64,000 nt of DNA from NCBI GenBank assembly GCA_028821775.1, contig JAPKFB010000002.1:62001-126000 (forward strand), written 5' to 3'. Shown here in pieces: positions 1-7,948 of the stretch; position 1 is the first letter of the stretch; each line of letters begins with the position of its first letter. The notes beneath the pieces are model-generated. The model was not told the origin of the DNA. It did no database searches and saw only the letters and a program-made list of their open reading frames with translations. The stretch is from Roseibacillus sp. GTDB lineage: Bacteria > Verrucomicrobiota > Verrucomicrobiia > Verrucomicrobiales > Akkermansiaceae. The translations under genes and the position numbers were made by a program.

Positions 1-2
1 CG

Positions 3-1727
3 GAGGCCCTCCTGGATAAGACCACGGGGATTTTCATGCTCGATTTGGTGGGCGGGCAACGATCGTCCTACCAGGTCTACGATGAGCTCAATCCCCCTCC
101 GAAGACCACCAGTAGCAAGTCTTCGAGTGCTCCGACCAAAGAGAAGAAGCCGGTCGAGGTGAAATTGGAGGGCCTGGAGCACCGGCTCCATGTTGCGCCG
201 GTGGAGGCGAGCAACTATCGCTCTCTATCGGTCGCGAAGGGCAACCTCTACTGCCTCTATTCGCCCTTGCAGCTTGGGCGCGACTGGCACTTCGTGACCA
301 TTCCAATCACGCGCGACCGTGGTCTCCAGAAGTGGACTACGGTGGTGAGCGACGTGCGGGGATTCGAGATTTCGGGGGATGGGACCACATGCCTGGTGCG
401 AAAGGGGAATGACTTTCATGTCTTTCCGGCGAACGGGAAAGTGCCTTCAAGTTTCAGCAAATCGAAAGTGAGTCTTTCTGGACTGGCGATCAATGTGAAT
501 CCGACCGATGAGTGGCGGCAGATGTTTGTGGATGCCTGGCGGATGCACCGGGACTATTTCTACGATCCGGAAATGCATCAGGTGAACTGGGAGGGGGCGC
601 GGCGGAAACACGAAGCATTGCTTCCGCGGGTGACCAGTCGCTGGGAACTCGACGATCTCATTGGACAAATGGTGGGTGAGCTTTCCGCGATGCACACGGA
701 TATCTGGGCAGGGGATGTTAGGGATGCAACCGATGGCTCGAGCCTGGGCTGCCTCGGCGCGCAATTGTCTCGGGGGGAAGAGGGCTATCGTATCGATCAC
801 ATTTACGAGACGGATCCGGACTATCCCACTGAGCTCGCGCCGCTCTTAAAGGGGGGAGTCGGACTGGAGGTCGGAGACGTGATTTTGTCTCTTGATGGGG
901 TGAAGGCGCTCTCAGTTCCCGACCTTGGCATCTTGCTGAAAAACAAGGCCGGGCGGAAGGTGTTGCTCGAGTCCCGACGAATCGGAGTGGCCGGATCGAA
1001 GAAGGCCATCGTGGTGCCCTTGAGTGTGAATGGATTCCGAAACTTGAAGACGAGTCATTGGGAATACACGAGGCGACTGGAAATCGAGGAGAAGGGTGAG
1101 GGGGAAATCGGATATTTTCACATGCGTGCGATGTCTGCCTCGAACTACGCGGAGTTCGTGAAGGGCTACTATCCGGTCTTCAATCGCAAGGGACTGGTGA
1201 TCGATATGCGGCAGAACTATGGGGGCAGCATCGACAGCTGGATTCTTGGTCGGCTCAATCGCAAGCGCTGGATGTATTGGAAGACGCGGACCGGACGTCC
1301 GAGCGCGAACATGCAGTATGCCTTCAATGGTCACATGGTGGTCCTCATCGATGCCTACACGATTTCGGATGGCGAAGCGTTCTCGGAAGGATTTCGCCGG
1401 CTTGGCTTGGGTCCCTTGATCGGGACCAAGACGTGGGGGGGAGGGATCTGGCTTCGCGGCGCGACCCGCCTGGTGGATGGCGGCATGGCGCGGAGTCCCG
1501 AGACTGGAGTGTATGCTCCGTCGCGAAACTGGATCATCGAAGGGACCGGGGTCAAGCCGGATATCCGGGTTGATAACTTGCCGCATCAGGCCTTTCTCGG
1601 AAAGGACGCCCAGTTGGAGGCGGCCATTGCCTACCTTCGAAAGAAGATCAAGGAGGACCCGCCGAGCAATCCCGAGGCTCCCAATCGGCCGGACAAATCG
1701 TTTCGCTATCCGGTGCCAAAGAAGTGA
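3..1727 (+). CDS. Tricorn-type S41 protease with PDZ domain, 5'-truncated by window edge
   Basis: The C-terminal part of a tricorn-like serine protease, a family that degrades peptides or proteins. The reading frame is open to the window edge, so the start and the N-terminal beta-propeller lie outside. Numbering from the first Met codon at 36: a tricorn core domain lies around residues 155-230, a PDZ domain around 238-318 and the S41 catalytic fold around 340-530. The candidate catalytic residues are H220 (motif SAMHTD), S444 (motif TISDGE) and E502 (motif IIEGTGVKPDI). The S444-to-E502 spacing of 58 equals that between S965 and E1023 in archaeal tricorn, which supports the assignment. The C-terminal tail is basic and proline-rich. 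The gene stands apart from its downstream neighbour by about 300 bp. Confidence 0.88.
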   Translation, partial: EALLDKTTGIFMLDLVGGQRSSYQVYDELNPPPKTTSSKSSSAPTKEKKPVEVKLEGLEHRLHVAPVEASNYRSLSVAKGNLYCLYSPLQLGRDWHFVTIPITRDRGLQKWTTVVSDVRGFEISGDGTTCLVRKGNDFHVFPANGKVPSSFSKSKVSLSGLAINVNPTDEWRQMFVDAWRMHRDYFYDPEMHQVNWEGARRKHEALLPRVTSRWELDDLIGQMVGELSAMHTDIWAGDVRDATDGSSLGCLGAQLSRGEEGYRIDHIYETDPDYPTELAPLLKGGVGLEVGDVILSLDGVKALSVPDLGILLKNKAGRKVLLESRRIGVAGSKKAIVVPLSVNGFRNLKTSHWEYTRRLEIEEKGEGEIGYFHMRAMSASNYAEFVKGYYPVFNRKGLVIDMRQNYGGSIDSWILGRLNRKRWMYWKTRTGRPSANMQYAFNGHMVVLIDAYTISDGEAFSEGFRRLGLGPLIGTKTWGGGIWLRGATRLVDGGMARSPETGVYAPSRNWIIEGTGVKPDIRVDNLPHQAFLGKDAQLEAAIAYLRKKIKEDPPSNPEAPNRPDKSFRYPVPKK

Positions 1728-2024
1728 TCCTGCCTCCTTCCGCGAGGAGGTAAGCCGGAGTAGAGATGGAAAGCTGTTGGGTTCCTACACCGCGCAAGAG
1801 CTAATCGGAGACTTCAAGAAAGGATTCCGTGCCGATCCTTGGTTTCCGAGGTGGATCCGGCGCGATGAGGAAGCCGGGTCCGGGATTGACCCAGCCGCCA
1901 TCATGAGATCGAGAGGGACAACGAGGGGTTGGCTCGATCCCCCGGCAGGGGACCAGTAATTGAGCTGGTGGGGTGCTTGTTCTCGACCTCCCGCGCACGA
2001 GCGGACTAAGTTCTTTGTAATTCC

Positions 2025-3314
2025 ATGCGCACATTTTTTGATTCCCCGATCGCTCTCTGGGATGGTCTGGAGGGCCTGACGCAGCTTGCCGATGATGAGA
2101 AGGACGGGTGGCAATGGGCCATCGTCGGGGGGGCGCTCTTGCTCGGGTTTTTGCTGAGCCTGCTCATGGCCCGCACCATCTTTGCCACGGGAACGCGTTG
2201 CCGTGGCGCCTGTGAGCGCTTTTTCAAACCGACCAGGGAGTTCGGTGGGGTTCCCTTGAGCGGGGCGCTCCTTCTGTGGATCGCCTACGTCTGTGGACAG
2301 AACGAATTCGGGGGTAATCGAGAAGTGCTGCATACCGCGGCGTTGCTCGCGACTGGTTTCGCCGTCTACCGACTGGCGGTTGCGCTCTCGAAGGGTCAAT
2401 GGGTGCCGCGCATGATCGGTATCGCGGCCTTGATCACGGTCGGGTTGAATCTTGTGGGCGTTCTCGATTCTTTTCTCTTCTCGCTGCAGAATTACCATTT
2501 GCCGCTGGGCGATCTGCGCATCAATCCGTGGGCGATTTTTTCCGGAGTGTTGGCGCTCTTCCTCCTCCTTTGGCTGGCCAATCTCTCCTCGCGATTTCTG
2601 GATGCGGGGCTTCATGCCCAGGGGGGCATTCCCGGATCCATGCGGGTGCTGATTGGCAAGCTTGCCCGATTTATATTCTATGTTGCTGCTGTTCTCATCG
2701 CGCTCAAGATCGGCGGATTCAATCTTGGGGCGCTCACGGTGTTTTCCGGGGCGTTGGGCCTGGGCCTCGGTTTCGGTCTGCAGAAGGTGGTTTCGAACCT
2801 GGTGAGTGGCGTCATCATCCTGCTCGATAAATCGATCAAGCCAGGCGACGTGATCGAGATTGAGAATGCCTACGGATCTATCAATTCGCTGAGAACGCGC
2901 TATGTCTCGGTGATCACGCGGGATCGCAAGGAACACCTCATTCCCAACGAGGATTTCATCACCAGTCCCGTGATCAACTGGTCGTTTACGGGGAAAGAAA
3001 TCCGCCTTCGGGCGGACGTGGGCGTCGCTTACGGGACGGATCTGCGGAAGGCGATTGCTCTTTGTGTGGAGGCCGCCGAGGCCGAAGAGCGTGTGCTGGG
3101 GAAGCCCGAGGCCAAGTGTCTCCTGCTGGGTTTTGGAGATTCGTCAATTGATTTACAGCTGCGGTTCTGGATCAACGATGCGCACAATGGAGTAAGCAAC
3201 ATCAAGTCGGAGGTCTTGCTTGGAGTGTGGGATCGTTTTGAGGAAGCAGGGATCGAGATTCCCTTCCCGCAGGTGGACCTCAATGTTAAGTCTGATCAGA
3301 TCAAGCATTTTTAA
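2025..3314 (+). CDS. MscS-family mechanosensitive ion channel
   Basis: Inner-membrane channel of the MscS family, which releases osmolytes on hypo-osmotic shock. The 429-residue protein has about five hydrophobic segments. The last is the glycine-rich pore helix (GALGLGLGFGLQKVVSN, roughly residues 238-254). It is followed by the MscS beta domain with the typical KPGDVIEI and HLIPNEDFITSPVINWS signatures and a C-terminal alpha/beta domain. It is longer than E. coli MscS (286 aa) because of extra N-terminal membrane helices, as is common in the family. The ATG at 2025 is the first in frame. No operon partner is visible. Confidence 0.93.
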   Translation: MRTFFDSPIALWDGLEGLTQLADDEKDGWQWAIVGGALLLGFLLSLLMARTIFATGTRCRGACERFFKPTREFGGVPLSGALLLWIAYVCGQNEFGGNREVLHTAALLATGFAVYRLAVALSKGQWVPRMIGIAALITVGLNLVGVLDSFLFSLQNYHLPLGDLRINPWAIFSGVLALFLLLWLANLSSRFLDAGLHAQGGIPGSMRVLIGKLARFIFYVAAVLIALKIGGFNLGALTVFSGALGLGLGFGLQKVVSNLVSGVIILLDKSIKPGDVIEIENAYGSINSLRTRYVSVITRDRKEHLIPNEDFITSPVINWSFTGKEIRLRADVGVAYGTDLRKAIALCVEAAEAEERVLGKPEAKCLLLGFGDSSIDLQLRFWINDAHNGVSNIKSEVLLGVWDRFEEAGIEIPFPQVDLNVKSDQIKHF

Positions 3315-3731
3315 GGATCGCTTGGGAAGGGGGGCGAGGTCCGGAATTCGAGCCTGGAAAAGAGTCCACGCTCAACTGCTGATGGGCTTCGTGATCCAGG
3401 TCGTGACCTGCGCATTGCCCTGATTCTCGGATTTTGTGACTCCTCCTCCATGAAACCCGCCCTCCTGACCCCGAATCAGTATGCCGATTTATCGATTTGA
3501 CCGAGGCTTGCAGCGGTCCCTGGGCTGGGGTCTTTTTTTTCCCGGAAGCAGACACCCCGGGATGAATCGCGCAAGTGAAAATCCTGCGGTCCAGCAGGGC
3601 AGAATGGAAAGCCATGGGTGTCCCCATCACCGGAATCGCCAACGATCCCGATCTCACTTCCTTGATCCAGGCCTTCGATATCAAGAAGGTGATCGCGAAA
3701 ATCGGGAAGAGGTGAGGCGGCCCGAGAAGCC
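3315..3731. other. 417-bp intergenic region with a coding-like remnant
   Basis: Lies between the MscS gene and the convergent lactonase gene. It contains a run of eight T at 3533-3540 and a short open frame (3575-3715, listed separately). No RNA gene and no convincing terminator hairpin were seen. Confidence 0.5.
3575..3715 (+). CDS. Possible small ORF or gene remnant (46 aa)
   Basis: A GTG-initiated frame encoding 46 residues, with codon choice like the real genes of the window and a plausible protein-like ending (SLIQAFDIKKVIAKIGKR). A stop codon lies four codons upstream of the GTG and no ribosome-binding site is obvious. It may be a true small protein, the surviving 3' end of a decayed gene, or chance. 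I do not recognise it and assign no function. Confidence 0.2.
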   Translation: MKILRSSRAEWKAMGVPITGIANDPDLTSLIQAFDIKKVIAKIGKR

Positions 3732-4562
3732 TTAAAGTCGGTAGGCCGCCGCGCAGGTCTCGTGAAGGATGGCGGCCTGCTCGTGGGCGCTCAATTCGGC
3801 AACGTAGTTGCGCATGGAGGTAGCCCAATCGAGATAAGAGTCGATGCGGAGCAAACAAACTGGCCAGTCCGTGCCGAAGGAGAGTCTCTTTGCGCCGAAG
3901 ATCTCCAGCGTTTCATAGAGGTAGTTTCTGAGGGTCACCTCGTCGATGGTGTCGTTGGTAACCTCGGTCACCATTCCGCTGATCTTGACCGCGCATATGT
4001 TTTCGCGCTCTGCGAGGGCGGTCATGCCGCTCTGCCACTCCTTCTCAATGCGTCCGTTGTGGATGACCGGTTTGGCGATGTGGTCGATGACGAACAGTTG
4101 GTTTGGATGGCGATCGACGAACTCGATGGTGGGGGAAAGATGCTTCTGGAAGATGAGGATGTCGTAGATGAGGTCGAAGCCCTTCAGCTTTGCGATGCCC
4201 TTGTTGAATTCATCGCCGAGGATGAAGTTGTCGTCAGGTTCGTCCTGCACCACGTGGCGCACGGCCTTGAATTTGCGATGCTGGGAAAGGCGTTCGAGGT
4301 GTTCGCCCACGTTATCTTCGGCCAGGGGGACCCAACCCACCACGCCCTTGATGCGGTCGGTTTCGTCGGCGAGGGAGAGGAGCCAGTCGGACTCCTCCAA
4401 GGTCTGCCGGGCTTGCACGGCGATCGTTCCTGTCACACCGGCCGCATCGGTGTTGGCGATGAGTTCAGGAATGAGATAGTCCTGCGCGAGGGCGCTTTCG
4501 GGCGGAATCCAAGGATACTGTTCCGGGTTGTAGTTCCAGAGGTGGTGATGGGAATCGAGCAT
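3732..4562 (-). CDS. Amidohydrolase / sugar lactonase (COG3618 family)
   Basis: A 276-residue TIM-barrel amidohydrolase of the COG3618 group, which contains L-fucono- and L-rhamnono-lactonases. These hydrolyse sugar lactones produced by sugar dehydrogenases. The N-terminal metal-binding motif DSHHHLW is at residues 3-9. Further family motifs are VIDHIAKP in the middle and SFGTDWPV near the C-terminus, which carries the catalytic Asp. It is the last gene of a minus-strand cluster with a tagaturonate-epimerase family protein, an aldo/keto reductase and a sugar isomerase, so a sugar-acid lactone is the likely substrate. The exact sugar cannot be read from the sequence. Confidence 0.85.
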   Translation of the reverse strand: MLDSHHHLWNYNPEQYPWIPPESALAQDYLIPELIANTDAAGVTGTIAVQARQTLEESDWLLSLADETDRIKGVVGWVPLAEDNVGEHLERLSQHRKFKAVRHVVQDEPDDNFILGDEFNKGIAKLKGFDLIYDILIFQKHLSPTIEFVDRHPNQLFVIDHIAKPVIHNGRIEKEWQSGMTALAERENICAVKISGMVTEVTNDTIDEVTLRNYLYETLEIFGAKRLSFGTDWPVCLLRIDSYLDWATSMRNYVAELSAHEQAAILHETCAAAYRL

Positions 4563-4686
4563 CGGGAGGAGTGTTCAACGAACGGCAATCAGGGTCCAGT
4601 AATCAGACCGGCAAGGAGGCAAGAGAGAGGGCGGATCCCGGGAGATTCGCCCTTGAAAGAGGGAGGGGGTGAGCAGAGCGCAAGCG

Positions 4687-5937
4687 TTAAGCCAGGAACA
4701 AGGGCACCATGTGGCGGGCGTAGATGTTCTCGCAGACGTTCTTCCCGATCACATCGCGGTTGGCCTTGAGGGCGTCGAGGTAGGTGTCACCGAGTTGAGC
4801 GGCAACTTTGAAGCCGACGTGGAGGAGTTGGCGGAAGTGTTGGTTGTAGCCCGCATTGCCCTGGTCGTGGCGGAGGGCGGCGGTGTATTGCTCGCTGGTC
4901 CAGCCCTTGACTTCTTCCGCGCTGGGCAGCTTGGAGTCGTCGACATCGATGACGGTGGCGTAGGGTTTGCAGAGGGCATCCTTCTTCTCAAGAGCGGTGG
5001 CGTAGATCTGCTTGGCAAGGTCGAGGGCGTCGCCTCCCGCTTCGGCGAGACCGATGAGTTCCTCGAGCCAGGTGGTGCCGGCGGTCTTGATGTGGAGGCC
5101 GGCGCCGGTGCGGGCGAGTGCACGCTTGATGGGCTCGTAGATGGAGAACTTGTCTGAGCCGGAGTGGACGCTGAGTTTGAGAGTGTCGGGGAGGCCGTAG
5201 GCCTTGACGGCGTGCGCGAGGACCGCGAGGTCGTCGTTGAATTCCTGTTCGAATTGCGCGAGGTCACCGACATAGTCGACGCCCTTGTTGAAGCGGCCGG
5301 TGAACTTGGGCGCGATGGTTTGGATCGGGAAGCCCTGATCGGAAATGGCGGCGAGGATGATGAGCATCTCGGGCGGAGTCTGCGGGTCGTCGGTCTCGTC
5401 CATGGAGACTTCTGCAATGAAATCCTCGGTGCCTCTGCTCTCCGCGATGTGGCGATAGATCCTGCTGGCCAGTTCGGTGGCCTTGAGAAACTGGTTGGCG
5501 GTCTTGGCGACGTCTTCGCGAGTGATCTCAAGAGGGGCCCTGATGCCCTCGATCGCGATGGTGCCGATCAGTTCGGGATGTTTATCGATGAAGGCGTCGA
5601 TTTCGGCGGGCTCGGCGGGAGTGCCGATGTCGTCCGCGACGTCGATGGTGTAGAAGTCGCAGTGGGGAAGGTAGCGGTCGACGGTGTCGAGATTGATGTG
5701 ATCGGCGTCGAGAAGGTAGTTCGAGTCCCATCCGAGGTTGGCGACGGCGGCATCGGCGGCGGCGCGGGTGCCCGCGGGCTCGGAGCCGACGATGAGGTGC
5801 TCACGGTTGGACTTGTTCCAGACTGGAGTGACCTGGACGCCCTGCTCGGCGAGTTGCTGGAAGGCACGGAGTTGCGCTTCGGCTTGATGGGCGAAACGAT
5901 CGCCGACGCCGAAGGTGAATTTATCGATGGTTTTCAT
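4687..5937 (-). CDS. Tagaturonate epimerase family protein (UxaE-like)
   Basis: A 416-residue protein resembling the UxaE/tagaturonate epimerase family. In Thermotoga this enzyme interconverts D-tagaturonate and D-fructuronate in hexuronate catabolism. The chosen start is the ATG giving MKTIDKFTFGVGDRF. The frame stays open far upstream, but that upstream part overlaps the reductase gene and lacks family similarity. Features include a DADHINLDTVDR segment, an SVHSGSDKFSIY motif typical of this family, and a C-terminal region ending KNVCENIYARH. It lies 59 bp downstream of the aldo/keto reductase gene and is probably co-transcribed with it. The physiological substrate may differ from tagaturonate. 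Confidence 0.8.
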   Translation of the reverse strand: MKTIDKFTFGVGDRFAHQAEAQLRAFQQLAEQGVQVTPVWNKSNREHLIVGSEPAGTRAAADAAVANLGWDSNYLLDADHINLDTVDRYLPHCDFYTIDVADDIGTPAEPAEIDAFIDKHPELIGTIAIEGIRAPLEITREDVAKTANQFLKATELASRIYRHIAESRGTEDFIAEVSMDETDDPQTPPEMLIILAAISDQGFPIQTIAPKFTGRFNKGVDYVGDLAQFEQEFNDDLAVLAHAVKAYGLPDTLKLSVHSGSDKFSIYEPIKRALARTGAGLHIKTAGTTWLEELIGLAEAGGDALDLAKQIYATALEKKDALCKPYATVIDVDDSKLPSAEEVKGWTSEQYTAALRHDQGNAGYNQHFRQLLHVGFKVAAQLGDTYLDALKANRDVIGKNVCENIYARHMVPLFLA

Positions 5938-5996
5938 GGGAGGAAGATTGCAGGTGCGAGGAGTGAAGTTGAAGACGGGAGATCGGCTGCCGAAGC

Positions 5997-6935
5997 CTAG
6001 TTGTTCTCCGGAAGACCCTCGGCATGTCCGAGGTTCTTGACCGGTTCGAAGATTTTGAGAACTTCGGCGAGGAGGTCCGCGGGGATTGGCTTGGCGAGCC
6101 ACTCGGCCCACTTGCGGATGTTGTCGGGATTCGCGGAGCCGGCCACGCAGGTGGCAATGTCCTGGTGGGCGCAAGAAAACTGGAGCGCGAGTTGGGCGAT
6201 GTCGACGCCCTGGTCGTCGCAGAGTTTGGCCGCAGCGCGGGCGGCGGCTTTGACCTCCGCGGGCTCCTTGAGCCACTCCGGGAGGGGGGCGTTGGTGAGG
6301 AGGCGGGCGGAAAAGGGGCCCGCGGTCATGACACCGATCTTCTTCTCCAAGAGACGAGGGAGGAGGCTGTCGGCGAGAGTGGTGTTCTGGAGGGTGTACT
6401 GGTTGTAGGAGAGGATGCAGTCGAGGTCGTCCTGAGCATGATCAAGGACGGTATGGAATGACTTCGTCGGATAGCAGGAGAATCCCACGGCGCGGACGAG
6501 GCCCTTCTGCTTGAGCTCCAGAGCGGCCGGGATGGTTTCCTCCCAAATCTGGGGGAGATCGACAAATTCGACGTCGTGGAGGAGGATAACGTCGAGATGA
6601 TCAGTGCCCAGGCGGTGGAGGGAGACGTGGACGCTTTCCTCGACACGCTTGGCGGAAAAATCGAAATGAGTGAGCGAATAGCGCCCGAGTTTGGATCCCA
6701 GGAGATAGGAATCGCGGGGCACATCGCGGAGAGCAATGCCGAGCAGGACCTCTGACATTCCGCGTCCGTAGAAGGGCGAGGTGTCGATGAAGTTGATGCC
6801 GAGGTCGAGGGCGACCCGGACGGATTCCAGGGCATCCTCGAGGCGGACTTTACGGAATTCCTGACCGAGGGAGGATGCGCCGAAGCCGAGGATGGGAAGG
6901 TCGATTCCGGTATTGCCGAGAGGTCTGGTCTGCAT
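5997..6935 (-). CDS. Aldo/keto reductase (L-galactose/L-fucose dehydrogenase type)
   Basis: A 312-residue NAD(P)-dependent aldo/keto reductase. The catalytic tetrad is visible: D51 and Y56 (DTSPFYGRG), K82 (LLGSKLGRY) and H120 (ILLHDVEF). The overall pattern, including the start MQTRPLGNTGIDLPILGFGA, resembles L-galactose dehydrogenase and D-threo-aldose (L-fucose) dehydrogenase. These oxidise an aldose C1 to a lactone. That fits the COG3618 lactonase two genes downstream, which would open the lactone. It is 31 bp downstream of the isomerase gene, in the same direction. Substrate is inferred from context only. Confidence 0.88.
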   Translation of the reverse strand: MQTRPLGNTGIDLPILGFGASSLGQEFRKVRLEDALESVRVALDLGINFIDTSPFYGRGMSEVLLGIALRDVPRDSYLLGSKLGRYSLTHFDFSAKRVEESVHVSLHRLGTDHLDVILLHDVEFVDLPQIWEETIPAALELKQKGLVRAVGFSCYPTKSFHTVLDHAQDDLDCILSYNQYTLQNTTLADSLLPRLLEKKIGVMTAGPFSARLLTNAPLPEWLKEPAEVKAAARAAAKLCDDQGVDIAQLALQFSCAHQDIATCVAGSANPDNIRKWAEWLAKPIPADLLAEVLKIFEPVKNLGHAEGLPENN

Positions 6936-6966
6936 GGTCGGAGAGGGGAAGGGAAAGCACCAACGC

Positions 6967-7779
6967 CTAGGAGGTGAGCTCCTGGAAGGCTTTGATGGTT
7001 TGGGCGGCAGCGGTCTCGGGGCTGGGGAGGGGGAAAATCTCGGCGGAGAGATAGCCGTCGTAGTTGGTCTCCCTGAGCGCGGTGATGACGGAGCTCATCT
7101 CGGTGTGCCCGAAGCCGATGGCCTGGCGATTGGAATCGGCGAAGTGAACATGTCCCACTTTGGCTCCGGCGGCGCGGATGGCCTCGCCGAGGTCGAGCTC
7201 TTCGATGTTCATGTGGAAGAGGTCTGCGAGGAGGACCGTGTGGTCGAGATTGTGACTGGCCAGATACTGGGCGGCAGGAGCGAGGTGGTTGAACTGGTTG
7301 GTCTCGTAGCGATTGAGCGGTTCGTAGATGAAGTTGACTCCGTGGCGACCGGCGCGTTCATTGCATGCTTGGAGGGCTTCGGTGAGCCAGGCGAGCGATT
7401 GCTCCTGGCTGATCTCGCCACCCCACTTACCCTGCATCGACCCGAGGATCGCCGGCGCTCCGAGTTGGCCACCGAAGTCGATCATGGAGAGGACGAAGTC
7501 GAGGGCCTCCGCGCGCTTGGCGGGGTCGCCATCGGTGAGGGAAAGTCCGTGTTGGACCATCCCGGCTCCGGTTCCCACCGCGGCGATGTCGAGGGTGTGC
7601 GCGGCGGCCATGGACTTGATCTTGGCGACATCGATGAAGTGGGGACCTGGCAGGAACAGTTCCACGGCGTCAAATCCGAGCGAGGCGGCCAGGGCGAAAC
7701 TATCGGGGAGAGCCTGATGGAAGACGAAGGGGCCGGCCGATGCTTCCGGAACTTGAGCGAGAGTGATGGCGGATTTCAT
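6967..7779 (-). CDS. Sugar phosphate isomerase/epimerase (xylose-isomerase-like TIM barrel)
   Basis: A 270-residue TIM-barrel protein of the AP endonuclease 2 superfamily, which includes hydroxypyruvate isomerase, inosose dehydratases and ketose epimerases. Four candidate metal ligands are evident: Glu in FIYEPLNRYE, Asp in LLADLFHMN, His in GHVHFADSN and Glu in LSAEIFPLP. It is the first gene of the minus-strand sugar-acid cluster, and its promoter should lie in the 169 bp shared with the divergent DUF1592 gene. Its role is probably to isomerise or epimerise the sugar acid or ketose in this pathway. The exact reaction is unknown. Confidence 0.85.
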   Translation of the reverse strand: MKSAITLAQVPEASAGPFVFHQALPDSFALAASLGFDAVELFLPGPHFIDVAKIKSMAAAHTLDIAAVGTGAGMVQHGLSLTDGDPAKRAEALDFVLSMIDFGGQLGAPAILGSMQGKWGGEISQEQSLAWLTEALQACNERAGRHGVNFIYEPLNRYETNQFNHLAPAAQYLASHNLDHTVLLADLFHMNIEELDLGEAIRAAGAKVGHVHFADSNRQAIGFGHTEMSSVITALRETNYDGYLSAEIFPLPSPETAAAQTIKAFQELTS

Positions 7780-7948
7780 GGGTCAGAGGAGCGGAGAGAC
7801 CGGCTCTGCCGCGATTTTGAAAGCGGGAGAGGTGCGGTTTGAGGGCTTGGCAGTCAAGGTATTTCCCTCTTGGAGAGTGGGGCACGGCATAATCGATGAT
7901 AAGGCTCGGAGGCGAGGCCGTAATGTCGGTGGTAGTTTGGCAAACCTG

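Noticed and set aside
1728-2024. Possible RNA or short peptide gene between the protease and mscS
   Set aside because: A GC-rich segment with a weak CCTCC/GGAGG stem, but no tRNA-like fold, T tract or convincing coding frame.
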